From: Clostridia bacterium | Lineage (GTDB): Bacteria; Bacillota_A; Clostridia; Oscillospirales; Acutalibacteraceae | Assembly: GCA_017549665.1 (NCBI GenBank) | Contig: JAFYUD010000220.1 | Location: 1-64,000 of the forward strand | DNA: 64,000 nucleotides | Direction: 5' to 3' | Shown: piece after piece, positions 16,955-25,900 of the stretch | Numbering within the stretch: the stretch's first letter is position 1 | How the letters are laid out: each line of letters opens with the position of its first letter | Translations under genes and position numbers: made by a program | The notes under the pieces: generated by a model | Database searches by the model: none | The model's input: only the letters and a program-made list of their open reading frames with translations | Told to the model about the DNA's origin: nothing

Positions 16955-18475
16955 ATGAAAAATAAATCATCAAATAAAAGAATCTTATTGCTGCTTATTA
17001 TTCCTGCATTAATTATTTCAGATATATTATTATGTATTTGTTTTTATTTTTTTGAACCTATATATGTGGATTCACCTGATTTATCTCTTTCTGATTTCTC
17101 TTTTGAATTATATAAAAAATATAGTGATACAACGTCTGAGTTTTATATAAAACAGATTTCTGCAGATGATGTTGTATCAGCTGAAATTGATTCCAGATTG
17201 AAATATATAGATAATACAATTCTTATAACTTATGATGATTCAATTGCCAATATAGATACAATCAAACAGTTGATCTCTCCTTTCAACGGGACTGTTTGCG
17301 GTTATATTAATGAAATTAATTTTATTCAGGCTGAATTTCCTGAATCTGACTACCCTATGCTGCAGAACATCTGTTCTACATTAAACAAGAATAATTATGT
17401 TTTATCGGCAATTGTCGATTATTTTGAAGAAACACCACTTTCTGAAACTACAGATTATTCATATGAAACAAAGCCTTATTATTATGATCTGATAAATTAT
17501 CCTTTATCTTTGAATAAATATGATATTAATACTTCATCAGTTACTGTCGGAATGTTAGATGTACTTGTTGACAGTAATAATCCGTATCTGAATGTAGCAA
17601 ATAAAGATTATTATCAGTTAAGTTCACTCTCAAATCCCCTTATCAGTTCATTTAAAAATCACGGCACACATGTCGCCGGCATTTTTGGTGCATCATCAGA
17701 CAGTAATGCTCCTGCTGTTTGTCCTGATTGTCAGATAATATCAGATAATGCTTTGAATTGTTCAATTTCATATTGGATTGCATCAATTGCTGATATGATC
17801 GTTAATCAGAATGTAAAAGTTATTAATATGAGTATCGGGTATAATCCTTACATCACGCTTTCTGCTACTCTCGGTTGCAAAAAAACGATTGAATTTATAA
17901 ATAATGAAAATATATTATTTTGTGATGTATTAAGTGAACTTATTAATGATGGTTATGAATTTGTTATCTGCACTGCTGCAGGTAATGATTCCGGAAGTAC
18001 AGTCAATAAAGTTTATAACAGATATTTTGGTTATGGAGAAAAGAGACTTCTTGACAGATTTGATATCTTTAATTTGTTTACTAAGAAAGTAAAAAAATGT
18101 AACGCACAGTATTCTTTACCAATTTCTTCGATTACTGATGAAAATATAAAAAACAGAATAATTGTTGTTGCATCATGTGATGGTGAAAATACCGTTTCAC
18201 GTTATTCATCAATCGGAACAAGAATTGATATTATTGCCCCCGGAACAAATATATATAGCCTCAGTTCAGATAATGATTACGAATATATGTCCGGTACTTC
18301 AATGGCCACTCCTTTTGTTTCCGGTACAGCAGCTCTTGTTTTTGCAAAGAAGCCCGGTATCTCGGGTGAACAGGTTAAATATATAATAACTCATTCAGCC
18401 TCTGAAACTGTTTCTGACGGCTTTTATGACTACCCTCTTCTTAATGTTACAAATGTACTTGAAATGCTTAAATAA
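16955..18475 (+). CDS. Membrane-anchored S8-family (subtilisin-like) serine protease
   Basis: The catalytic triad is complete: D202 in VGMLDVLVD, H236 in HGTHVAGIFG and S449 in SGTSMATPF, with the oxyanion Asn in CTAAGND. Residues about 10-33 form a signal-anchor helix, so the protease domain lies outside the membrane. Residues about 35-185 are a propeptide-like N-terminal region without strong motifs. About 30 extra residues around 370-400 sit between the Asn and Ser blocks. The start at 16955 has an ideal AGGAGGTG SD. Total 506 residues. It is a single-gene unit; the substrate is unknown. Confidence 0.9.
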   Translation: MKNKSSNKRILLLLIIPALIISDILLCICFYFFEPIYVDSPDLSLSDFSFELYKKYSDTTSEFYIKQISADDVVSAEIDSRLKYIDNTILITYDDSIANIDTIKQLISPFNGTVCGYINEINFIQAEFPESDYPMLQNICSTLNKNNYVLSAIVDYFEETPLSETTDYSYETKPYYYDLINYPLSLNKYDINTSSVTVGMLDVLVDSNNPYLNVANKDYYQLSSLSNPLISSFKNHGTHVAGIFGASSDSNAPAVCPDCQIISDNALNCSISYWIASIADMIVNQNVKVINMSIGYNPYITLSATLGCKKTIEFINNENILFCDVLSELINDGYEFVICTAAGNDSGSTVNKVYNRYFGYGEKRLLDRFDIFNLFTKKVKKCNAQYSLPISSITDENIKNRIIVVASCDGENTVSRYSSIGTRIDIIAPGTNIYSLSSDNDYEYMSGTSMATPFVSGTAALVFAKKPGISGEQVKYIITHSASETVSDGFYDYPLLNVTNVLEMLK

Positions 18476-18478
18476 GTA

Positions 18479-18507
18479 TTGTTATTTAAATTTTACTATG
18501 TTATAAT
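18479..18507 (+). promoter_or_regulatory. Putative sigma-A promoter
   Basis: TTGTTA (18479-18484), a 17-base spacer and TATAAT (18502-18507), upstream of the aldose epimerase-like gene. Confidence 0.6.
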
Positions 18508-18532
18508 TAAATAAAAAAAGGATGGTTATATT

Positions 18533-19387
18533 ATGATACATTATATTGAAAATGAATACCTTAAAATAGGTGTTAAAGAAGCCGGAGCTGAATTAACAAG
18601 TGTTGTTTCTAAGGAAACCGGTTTTGAATTCCTTTGGCAGGGAAATGCTGATGTATGGTATGGTCAGTCCCCTGTTCTGTTTCCGAATATCGGATGTATG
18701 CTTGAAGATAAATATTATCTTGACGGCAAGGAATATTCTATGCCAAAGCATGGATTATTCAGAAAACGAAATGCTCAGTTTGTTTCGGATAAAGATAATA
18801 AACTTATTTTTTTGGAAAAAGCTGATGACGAAACAAGAAAAATTTATCCTTATGAATTTGAAGTATATGTTATTTTTGAACTGATTGAAAAATCTCTTAA
18901 AGTTACACATAAAGTTGTAAATAATTCAAATAATATAATGTATTTCTCCATCGGCGGTCATCCCGGTTTTAATTGTGAAATCGGTGATTTTCTGCTTTTT
19001 GAAAAATCAGAGACACTTGATACAATTGAAATTGATACTGAATGTTTAAGAACAGGAAATACAATTCCCTTCCTTGATAACAGTAATAAAATTGAAATTA
19101 CAAAGAATGTTTTTGATAATGATGCACTTATTTTCACAGATATGAAATCATCATTTATTACTCTTGCAAGTGATAATCATAACAGAACAGTAAAATTTGA
19201 TTACAGTGATTGTTCTTATCTTGGAATATGGGCAAAACCCGGTGCACCTTACGTTTGTATTGAACCTTGGTGGGGTGTAAATGATACTCATGAAAGAAAA
19301 GCTGATTTATCTCAGAAAGATGCAATTCTTTCAGTTGAATCCGGAAAGTCATTTGAATGTTTCTGGCACGCTCATTTTTCAGAATAA
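18533..19387 (+). CDS. Aldose 1-epimerase family protein (LacX-like)
   Basis: This 284-residue protein matches the galactose mutarotase superfamily, subgroup resembling LacX/YeaD. Evidence includes GAELTSVVSKETGFEFLWQG near the start, PVLFPNIGC, PKHGLFRKR and SIGGHPGFNC, where the His are likely catalytic. The C-terminal block is APYVCIEPWWG. It probably interconverts anomers of a sugar or sugar derivative in the cytosol; the substrate is not predictable. It is distinct from the true GalM at 22803-23849. SD AGGATGG. Confidence 0.85.
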   Translation: MIHYIENEYLKIGVKEAGAELTSVVSKETGFEFLWQGNADVWYGQSPVLFPNIGCMLEDKYYLDGKEYSMPKHGLFRKRNAQFVSDKDNKLIFLEKADDETRKIYPYEFEVYVIFELIEKSLKVTHKVVNNSNNIMYFSIGGHPGFNCEIGDFLLFEKSETLDTIEIDTECLRTGNTIPFLDNSNKIEITKNVFDNDALIFTDMKSSFITLASDNHNRTVKFDYSDCSYLGIWAKPGAPYVCIEPWWGVNDTHERKADLSQKDAILSVESGKSFECFWHAHFSE

Positions 19388-19393
19388 TTTATA

Positions 19394-19422
19394 TTGACTC
19401 TTTACATAAAAGCTGATAAAAT
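19394..19422 (+). promoter_or_regulatory. Putative sigma-A promoter of the DUF1292 gene
   Basis: TTGACT (19394-19399), a 17-base spacer and TAAAAT (19417-19422). Confidence 0.55.
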
Positions 19423-19452
19423 AATTTAGTAAAAAATTAAGGAGATTTTATA

Positions 19453-19770
19453 ATGAATAATGAATTTATGAATGAAATTGAAAATGAGGATGAAAACGCA
19501 CCTCTTATCGTTAGTGTTGTAGATGAAAACGGAGAAGAGCACATCTTTGAAGAGCTTGATACTCTTGAAATTGATGATAATGAATATGTGGCTCTCCTTC
19601 CCATTTATGATGACGAGGTTGCTGATGAAGACGGTGAACTTATCATCCTTAAGAGGAACTATGACGGTGATGAGATTTATCTTGAACCCATTGAAGATGA
19701 TGATGAATTTATGAAAATCGGAAAAATGTTTGAAGAAAGACTCTCCGATATTTTCGATTTCAATGATTAA
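19453..19770 (+). CDS. DUF1292-family acidic protein
   Basis: The 105-residue, strongly acidic protein contains the DUF1292 pattern: IVSVVDENGEEHIFEELDT, then EYVALLPI and LIILKRNYDGDEIYLEPI. Such proteins are widespread in Firmicutes (YrzB-like) and are of unknown function. The start has a good AAGGAG SD. 6S RNA begins about 15 bases after its stop codon, so the two are adjacent but probably separately transcribed. Confidence 0.85.
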   Translation: MNNEFMNEIENEDENAPLIVSVVDENGEEHIFEELDTLEIDDNEYVALLPIYDDEVADEDGELIILKRNYDGDEIYLEPIEDDDEFMKIGKMFEERLSDIFDFND

Positions 19771-19784
19771 AATTTAATATACTT

Positions 19785-19970
19785 TCCTGCTGTGTGCGAT
19801 TTGTTTACAACCTATATTAACCCAACGAACTTTTAAAAGGGAGCCTTGCTCCGCTGCCGGGATGCAGACCTCCCGCTTTGGCGGACGAAGGGAGCGCGAT
19901 GGTATCGGGCGGCACCCACCCTGCTTTATTATGCAGGTTATTATCGGTTGTAAGACGGCACAGCGGGATT
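19785..19970 (+). ncRNA. ssrS: 6S RNA
   Basis: The roughly 185-base noncoding segment has the layout of Firmicutes 6S RNA. The closing stem tcctgctgtg (19785-19794) pairs with cacagcggga (19959-19968, one G-U). An inner stem acaacc/ggttgt flanks a large unpaired central region, and a GC-rich terminal stem includes agggagc/gctccg-type pairings. The opening resembles the start of B. subtilis 6S-1. 6S RNA mimics an open promoter and sequesters sigma-A RNA polymerase in slow growth. A rho-independent terminator follows at 19978-20006. The identification rests on structure and remembered consensus, not on a covariance search. Confidence 0.8.
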
Positions 19971-19977
19971 TATATTT

Positions 19978-20006
19978 ACTGCGTAAAAAAATACGCAGTT
20001 TTTTTA
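19978..20006 (+). terminator. Terminator of the 6S RNA gene
   Basis: actgcgta pairs with tacgcagt around an A-rich loop, followed by a T run. Confidence 0.85.
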
Positions 20007-20008
20007 GA

Positions 20009-20045
20009 TTAAAAAACAGAGGTAATACAACGTGTATTACCTCTG
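20009..20045 (-). terminator. Terminator of the LCAT-like/dockerin gene
   Basis: A 13-bp stem (cagaggtaataca with its complement, 20017-20045) is followed on the minus strand by six T. It ends the gene whose stop codon is at 20054. Confidence 0.85.
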
Positions 20046-20053
20046 TTTATAAT

Positions 20054-22732
20054 TTAAGTGATTTCGTTATCGATATGATTGTTATCTGTAGATTCACCGA
20101 ATCCGGGTTGAAGATGAGCTGCAACTCTGAGAATTAATCTTGCATCTTTAGCTGTGATTTTTCCGTCAAAATCAACATCGCATCTCTTGAACATTACTTC
20201 ATCAGTAACAGTGTCAAGACGAGCAGCAATTCTGAGAACCTTTCTTGCATCAGAAGCTGAAATATATCTGTTATTATCAGTATCACCGAGCATAAAGTAG
20301 AAATCAGCAGGAATATCAAGAGTTACCGGTGTAATAAATGTTTCATCATTACTTTCATAGAAGTAAGCAGCGCCTACTTTGAATGTTGAATCAACGGGCT
20401 TTGCTCTCTTTACATCGAGATGATATGTAGCAAGAAGAAGATCACCGTTTTCATCACAATCAGCAGCATCTACACCGTTTTTAACAGCAAATGCACAGGA
20501 AAGAACACCTGTAGTTTTAATGGGTTTGCCTGATACAGCAAAACCTTCGCTGAGTGAAGTTGTATCAGCATCTGTATATGTGAAAAGTTTTTCATCATAA
20601 TTGATTATAAAGTTACCACCAGTTGCGCCTTCAGCATCAAGAAGAATAAGCTGTAATTCAAGGCAGTTTACACCTGAATTATATGAAGGTCTGAGTTCAA
20701 CATTATATGATGCATCATCGAGAGCTTCTTTTTCAGTCTTATAATCAAATCTGATTCCACTCTGCATATAATCAATAAGCCCTGCAGACATAAGAAGTAT
20801 CTTTCTGGCATCAGCACCATTGATAAGCTTATCAGGGTAAACATCGCCATTCATAAAGGGAATGGTGCCTTCTTCGATGTATTCATCACCGTCTTCTACA
20901 CGAAGAGCAACACTTGCATCAAGTGATGTTACTAATGTATCAATATTGATGTCACCGAGAAGATATTTACCGGGGATTGCTTCATCAGCTCTTATTCCGT
21001 CTGAACTGAGGATTCCGGGGTTAATGAATCTGTTATAATTCATAAACTGTTTGTAAGCTACATCCTGCCATACGGTTCTTTCATTTTCTGCTGTAATTAA
21101 CCAGATAAGAAAATCAATTGAATTGCTTTCATAAGAGAAAGTTCCGTGTTTCATATTCTTGATGAACCATGTGTTTTCAGGGAGAGCACATGTCGAAGCA
21201 TCAACGTAATGACAGATTGTACCCATAGAATACCAGGGAGTAAGCATATCATATGTATCTGAAATATGATCATGGCCATCATTGTATTCCTGAACAGCTT
21301 CACCTGCATCTTTTACATCGTTAAGATCTACACATGTAGCACCGAAACTTGCATATGAAGTGTCAACAACTCCGTCTGATTGAACACTGTTATTTTCACC
21401 GAGAGGAACAATCTGAAGATCCCATGCAGCAACAACACTTATATTGATACCGTTATCTTTTGCATCTGTAAGGATTGATTCATAATCGTACTGATAATCT
21501 TTAAAAGTATTGATAGTTTCATATATTGCAAATTCAGTATCTTCACCGTAAATGTTTGCAAGAGCTGTTTCATAATCTTCTGTAGGTACAAGAGCCCATA
21601 TACCGGGCATTTTTGCAATTTCTGCAGTGATTCCGAAATGCTCTGCAAAGAATTCGAGATCGGAAAGAATCTTTTCTATTTCGAAACAGAAACTCTGGAG
21701 TTCCCATTCGTTATTGAGAACATAGTTGATGAGCCATGTTGAGAATGCAGTAAGAGGATTATCAGAAATATCATTTGTGTATCTGATGTATGCGCTTGAG
21801 AAAGAAAGAAGGTCAGATTTTTTGTTGATGATTTCACCCTTCATAAAATCGCCTACAACAGATGTACCGAGAAATTCAGAAGAAACTGTAACAAAATTCT
21901 TTACGTTTTCAGCAGCATCTTCTTCAATAGCAAGATATGTTGTTGCAACTGTTGAACCGTAACCTTCAGAAAGGATTGAAACTTTGTCTGAACCGGTTTC
22001 ATCTTTTACATGTTCAACAAATTCAGCCATTCTTTCAGCATTTTTAACGGGGTCAAGACGCCAGTCGTATGTAAATATATAAGTATTTTCATAGCCGATA
22101 GATTCTGCAATTGATTCACCAAGAACGCCTGCAAATGAATATGCAAAATCATAATCTTCATTGAAATAGTACTCAAGAGATTCAGTAAGTTCAAGAGCAC
22201 CGATTGAAGGATAAGCGGGGGTACCGTCTTCATTCATTTTTAATAATTTGATATTATCAATTCTTGCCTGAATCTGTAATTTGAAATCTTCAATAATCTG
22301 ATTGAAATCAATGCTTTCAATAATAGCTTTGATATCAAAACTCTCCATATCGAGACTTCCGAGCAAAGGAACGATAGTCTCAATTGCTTTATTGATAATT
22401 TCGTTGATATCTCCACCGAAGCCGAGGTAATCAATAAGAAGCATAATGATATCAAGAGTAGGCATATCTTTCATATTCATCAATACATCAGCACTGAATA
22501 ATTCAAGAATGTTCTCTGAAAAACCTGATGTAAAAAGAATATCAAGCTGATAGTCTGAATAATTGAACACTACCGAATTGTTATCAGTGTTGTAAATAGG
22601 GTTGTAATTGATATCATTTACAACAATAACAGGTGTTTCATTGTCTTCTACAGCAAAACCGGTAATGGTTGAACCAAGTAAAAGAACTATACTCAGAATA
22701 CAGCAAAGAGCCTTTCTGAAAATAATTTTCAT
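20054..22732 (-). CDS. Secreted LCAT-like alpha/beta-hydrolase-fold protein with dockerin- and cohesin-like modules
   Basis: This 892-residue protein starts with a signal peptide (MKIIFRKALCC, hydrophobic core, cleavage near GFAVEDN). The first 600 or so residues resemble lecithin:cholesterol acyltransferase/lipase-type hydrolases, with TYDWRLDPVKNAERMAEFV, the DGVVDTSYASFG segment and a late His (MKHGTF). The nucleophile elbow reads ILSEGYGSTVA, where a GHSMGG-like motif is expected, so the Ser appears replaced by Gly. A degenerate dockerin-like repeat pair (LGDINIDTLVTSLDAS, NGADARKIL), a cohesin-like beta domain and a good type I dockerin with two calcium loops (GDTDNNRYISASDARKVL, CDVDFDGKITAKDARLIL) follow. 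Start at 22732 fixed by AGGAGGT; an upstream in-frame ATG at 22777 lies before the SD. Surface or cellulosome-like complex attachment is inferred. Confidence 0.82.
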   Translation of the reverse strand: MKIIFRKALCCILSIVLLLGSTITGFAVEDNETPVIVVNDINYNPIYNTDNNSVVFNYSDYQLDILFTSGFSENILELFSADVLMNMKDMPTLDIIMLLIDYLGFGGDINEIINKAIETIVPLLGSLDMESFDIKAIIESIDFNQIIEDFKLQIQARIDNIKLLKMNEDGTPAYPSIGALELTESLEYYFNEDYDFAYSFAGVLGESIAESIGYENTYIFTYDWRLDPVKNAERMAEFVEHVKDETGSDKVSILSEGYGSTVATTYLAIEEDAAENVKNFVTVSSEFLGTSVVGDFMKGEIINKKSDLLSFSSAYIRYTNDISDNPLTAFSTWLINYVLNNEWELQSFCFEIEKILSDLEFFAEHFGITAEIAKMPGIWALVPTEDYETALANIYGEDTEFAIYETINTFKDYQYDYESILTDAKDNGINISVVAAWDLQIVPLGENNSVQSDGVVDTSYASFGATCVDLNDVKDAGEAVQEYNDGHDHISDTYDMLTPWYSMGTICHYVDASTCALPENTWFIKNMKHGTFSYESNSIDFLIWLITAENERTVWQDVAYKQFMNYNRFINPGILSSDGIRADEAIPGKYLLGDINIDTLVTSLDASVALRVEDGDEYIEEGTIPFMNGDVYPDKLINGADARKILLMSAGLIDYMQSGIRFDYKTEKEALDDASYNVELRPSYNSGVNCLELQLILLDAEGATGGNFIINYDEKLFTYTDADTTSLSEGFAVSGKPIKTTGVLSCAFAVKNGVDAADCDENGDLLLATYHLDVKRAKPVDSTFKVGAAYFYESNDETFITPVTLDIPADFYFMLGDTDNNRYISASDARKVLRIAARLDTVTDEVMFKRCDVDFDGKITAKDARLILRVAAHLQPGFGESTDNNHIDNEIT

Positions 22733-22765
22733 AGGTAAAATACCTCCTACAACATATATATAATT

Positions 22766-22794
22766 ATTATATAACAAATAAAAATAATTTGCAA
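22766..22794 (-). promoter_or_regulatory. Putative sigma-A promoter of the LCAT-like/dockerin gene
   Basis: On the minus strand, TTGCAA (22789-22794), a 17-base spacer and TATAAT (22766-22771). Confidence 0.6.
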
Positions 22795-22802
22795 TATAAA
22801 AT

Positions 22803-23849
22803 TTAAATTATATCGAATTTAAATACAGTAACAGATCTGTATTCATCTCCTGCATTAAAAATACAATTCGGAAATTCAGGTTTGTTGGGTGAATCGGGAT
22901 AAAACTGAGTTTCAAGACAAAAACCTGTTCTTTTGTTCATAGGTTTATTATTTTTGCCGATTACTCCTTTTAGGAAATTACCTGCATAGAACTGAACACC
23001 GGGTAAATCTGTGTAAACTTCCATTTTTCTTCCGCTTATGTCATCATAAACTTCAGCAGCTATTAAAAGTGATTTTCCGTCATAATTATTGATGCAGAAA
23101 TTATGGTCATAACCACCTGTGAAATTCAGCTGATCACAATCATAATCAATATCATCACCTATTGTTCTGAAATTCCTGAAATCAAAGGGTGTATTTTCAA
23201 CAGACATCAGTTCACCTGTGGGAATGCTGAATTCATTAACAGGTGTGATATAATCTGCGTTGATTTTCATTTTGTGTTCAAGAATTGAGCCTGAATCATA
23301 TCCTCCGAGATTGAAATATGCGTGATTAGTAAGGTTGATAGGTGTTTTTTTATCAGAAACTGCATAATATTCAAGCTTCAATTCATTTTCATCGGTTAGA
23401 ATATATGTAACTTCCGCTTTTATATTTCCAGGGAAACCGTTTACTCCGTCTGGGCTGTTGTATGAAAATTTAACTGAGTTATCATTGACGATTTCTGCAT
23501 CCCAGATTGCAGTATTGAATTCACCGTTTGAATGAAGACAAGTAACATTTTTTTCATTTGCTGTGAGTTTATAAAGTTTTCCGTCTATTGAAAACTGCGA
23601 ATTTCCTATTCTGTTAGCATAAGGACCAACAATAACGCCCTGATAATCAGTTCTGTTTACAAAGCCGTCAATATCATCGAAACCAACAAGAATATCACAG
23701 AACTCCCCTTTTTTATCGGGTGCATATATTTCTGTAAGAGTTGCACCGTAGCTAATAATTGAAGCTTTTAACCCATTGATGTTTTTTATTGTATATTTTT
23801 TTATTGTTTTATCATTTACAATACCGAAATTTGATGTATAAACTGACAT
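22803..23849 (-). CDS. galM: Aldose 1-epimerase (galactose mutarotase)
   Basis: GalM interconverts alpha and beta anomers of galactose and glucose. The sequence has the family blocks SYGATLTEIYAPD, DYQGVIVGPYANRI, TCLHSNG (with a conserved His), NLTNHAYFNLGG (second His) and GVQFYAGNFL, ending with the catalytic Glu region GFCLETQFYPDSPN. About 348 residues, a normal length. I start at 23849 (MSVYTS), because the ATG at 23858 lies only two bases from the AGGAGG. No other Leloir-pathway genes are nearby. Confidence 0.93.
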   Translation of the reverse strand: MSVYTSNFGIVNDKTIKKYTIKNINGLKASIISYGATLTEIYAPDKKGEFCDILVGFDDIDGFVNRTDYQGVIVGPYANRIGNSQFSIDGKLYKLTANEKNVTCLHSNGEFNTAIWDAEIVNDNSVKFSYNSPDGVNGFPGNIKAEVTYILTDENELKLEYYAVSDKKTPINLTNHAYFNLGGYDSGSILEHKMKINADYITPVNEFSIPTGELMSVENTPFDFRNFRTIGDDIDYDCDQLNFTGGYDHNFCINNYDGKSLLIAAEVYDDISGRKMEVYTDLPGVQFYAGNFLKGVIGKNNKPMNKRTGFCLETQFYPDSPNKPEFPNCIFNAGDEYRSVTVFKFDII

Positions 23850-23881
23850 TTTAAACATATCCTCCTATTATATTTTTTATA

Positions 23882-23911
23882 ATTATACATCTTTTTGTTA
23901 TATTAAGTCAA
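23882..23911 (-). promoter_or_regulatory. Putative sigma-A promoter of galM
   Basis: On the minus strand, TTGACT (23906-23911), an 18-base spacer and TATAAT (23882-23887). Confidence 0.6.
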
Positions 23912-23955
23912 TATTTATTTATATTATTTTAAATATTAATTACAATATATATAAC

Positions 23956-23984
23956 TTGACTTTTTAGTATTTTGGTTATATAAT
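23956..23984 (+). promoter_or_regulatory. Putative sigma-A promoter of the FHA-FtsW-PBP operon
   Basis: TTGACT (23956-23961), a 17-base spacer and TATAAT (23979-23984), divergent from the galM promoter about 45 bases away. Confidence 0.7.
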
Positions 23985-24016
23985 AAATTGATTAATTGTG
24001 TAGAGAGGTGAAATCT

Positions 24017-24598
24017 ATGGATGCAGGAATAAACAGCACATTTTTCATTCAGATTCTTTTGTTCTGTATGTTATTTCTTGTTTTATTGATATCTGTAGTT
24101 TCCCTTTTTATAAAACCTGCAAAACGTACAATCAGAGCAAGTCTTGTAGATGTAACAAACGGTCATATTATAGATATAAGCAGGTCTGAAACATCGATCG
24201 GACGAGCTAAAGCGTGCGATTTTGTTATTTCTGATATTTCAGTTTCAAGATTCCACGCTGTATTATCCAAGCGAAGTTCAGGATGGATGATTTTTGATAC
24301 AAACTCTACATCAGGTATTAAAGTCAACGGAAAAAAAATTGAGAAAAAAGCGTATCTCAATGACGGCGACAATCTTCTTTTCGGCAAGAGTGAATATGTT
24401 TTTTATTCCACTGCTGTCACAACAAGACAACAGATTGTCCGTAAAACAAAACAACCTTCTGAAAACAGAACTCAGTACAGAAAAAAGCCTCAGTATTATA
24501 ATGATGAAGCTGTTACATATAAAAATCCGAAGAAATCTTCTTCATCTCAGAAAACAGTTAATCGTTCAAAATCAGTATCTTCAGATAAGCATAAATAA
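24017..24598 (+). CDS. Membrane-anchored FHA-domain protein
   Basis: This 193-residue protein has one N-terminal transmembrane helix (about residues 8-31) and a cytoplasmic forkhead-associated domain (about 45-125). The FHA core residues are visible: IGRAKACDFVISD, VSRFHAVL and NSTSGIKVNGKKI. FHA domains bind phosphothreonine, so a Ser/Thr kinase is expected elsewhere in the genome. The C-terminus is a Lys/Gln/Ser-rich tail. Its start at 24017 is set by GAGAGGTG. It opens an operon with ftsW/rodA and a PBP, as in the actinobacterial fha-rodA-pbpA cluster, which suggests phospho-dependent control of wall synthesis. Confidence 0.88.
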   Translation: MDAGINSTFFIQILLFCMLFLVLLISVVSLFIKPAKRTIRASLVDVTNGHIIDISRSETSIGRAKACDFVISDISVSRFHAVLSKRSSGWMIFDTNSTSGIKVNGKKIEKKAYLNDGDNLLFGKSEYVFYSTAVTTRQQIVRKTKQPSENRTQYRKKPQYYNDEAVTYKNPKKSSSSQKTVNRSKSVSSDKHK

Positions 24599-24613
24599 CC
24601 GGAGTGAATCCAA

Positions 24614-25900
24614 TTGGAAACTACGAAAAATACAAAATTATATTTTGGCAGACCCGGAAGTATGTATGGTCTTCTCAGTTTACTTGTTATGTTGTTTTTG
24701 ACAATGTATCAGGTTTTGATGAGTTATCTTGTTTTATCAAAAGACAGTGAGAATTTCTCTGAATTACTGATATATTTTGCAGTATATATTATTGTTGAAT
24801 GGATTTATTATTTTATATTTGCTGTTGTTCAGAACCGCCATATCAGCCTTGAGCTTATAGGTTTTGCGTTATCATCTGTCAGTCTGTTTGTTACAGCAAG
24901 TGTTTCTCCCACAAAAGCATTAACTCAATTCGGTGCTATATTTATCGGATTATTTGTTTTTATCATAATGGTTTTATACATGAGAAGTACCACAAGAACA
25001 GGTGCTTTGAGAATACCTATGGCAGTTGCTGCATTAGGTTTGCTTGCTTTTACTCTTGTATTTGCTTCATATACCAATGGTGCAAAAAACTGGATATATT
25101 TAGGTCCTGTTTCAATTCAGCCTTCTGAATTTGTTAAACTAGCTTTTATTTATGTCGGAGCTGCTCCTCTTGATAAAATTCAGTCATCAAAATCATTGAC
25201 AGCTTATGTTCTGTTTGCAGTTTCCTGTGTCGGATTGCTCGGTCTTATGTCTGACTTTGGTACCGCACTTATATATTTTGCAACATTTATTATAATTGCA
25301 TTTCTTCGTTCAGGTGATATTCGTACAATTGTTATGATTTGTACAGCAGCTGTTATCGGTGCAATTATTATTCTTACTATGAAATCATATATTCTCACAA
25401 GATTTGCAAGTTATCGTCATATATGGGAGCATATGTATGATTCAGGTGGTTATCAGCAGACAAGAACGCTCATTTATTCTGCAAGCGGAGGATTTTTTGG
25501 CGTCGGACTCGGAAACGGACATCTTCGTGATGTTTTTGCCGCTACAGAAGATCTTATTTTCGGTTTGCTTTGCGAAGAACTTGGTATGCTTTCCGCTTTT
25601 CTGATTGTAATATGTCTTGCAGGTCTTGCACTTGCTGCTGTTTATAATGCTAAATTTGCGAGATCCTCATTCTTTACAATTGCGGCTTCAGCTGCTGCAG
25701 GTATGATTATTGTTCAGACAGCGCTAAATATATTCGGTGTTACTGATTTCCTGCCGCTTACCGGTGTCACACTCCCCTTTGTAAGCCGTGGTGGATCAAG
25801 TATGATATGCTCATGGGGTCTTCTTGCTTTCATTAAAGCTGCAGATTCTCGTTCTTATCCTCAGTTACATAAAAGTAAAACGGAGGGCAAAATACGATGA
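24614..25900 (+). CDS. FtsW/RodA/SpoVE-family SEDS peptidoglycan polymerase
   Basis: This 428-residue polytopic membrane protein has about ten helices. The SEDS signatures are present: NGAKNWIYLGPVSIQPSEF (the conserved catalytic-site and QPSE region) and MSDFGTALIYFATF. Near the C-terminus are TDFLPLTGVTLPFVSRGGSS and related motifs. It polymerises lipid II glycan strands together with a cognate class B PBP, here encoded by the next gene with a 4-base overlap. The start codon is TTG, with GGAG nine bases upstream. Whether it serves division, elongation or sporulation cannot be read from the sequence. Confidence 0.92.
   Translation: METTKNTKLYFGRPGSMYGLLSLLVMLFLTMYQVLMSYLVLSKDSENFSELLIYFAVYIIVEWIYYFIFAVVQNRHISLELIGFALSSVSLFVTASVSPTKALTQFGAIFIGLFVFIIMVLYMRSTTRTGALRIPMAVAALGLLAFTLVFASYTNGAKNWIYLGPVSIQPSEFVKLAFIYVGAAPLDKIQSSKSLTAYVLFAVSCVGLLGLMSDFGTALIYFATFIIIAFLRSGDIRTIVMICTAAVIGAIIILTMKSYILTRFASYRHIWEHMYDSGGYQQTRTLIYSASGGFFGVGLGNGHLRDVFAATEDLIFGLLCEELGMLSAFLIVICLAGLALAAVYNAKFARSSFFTIAASAAAGMIIVQTALNIFGVTDFLPLTGVTLPFVSRGGSSMICSWGLLAFIKAADSRSYPQLHKSKTEGKIR

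Noticed and set aside
19862..20137. A 91-residue plus-strand ORF
   Set aside because: It crosses the 6S RNA, two terminators and the end of the opposite gene, has no Shine-Dalgarno and no recognisable protein features.
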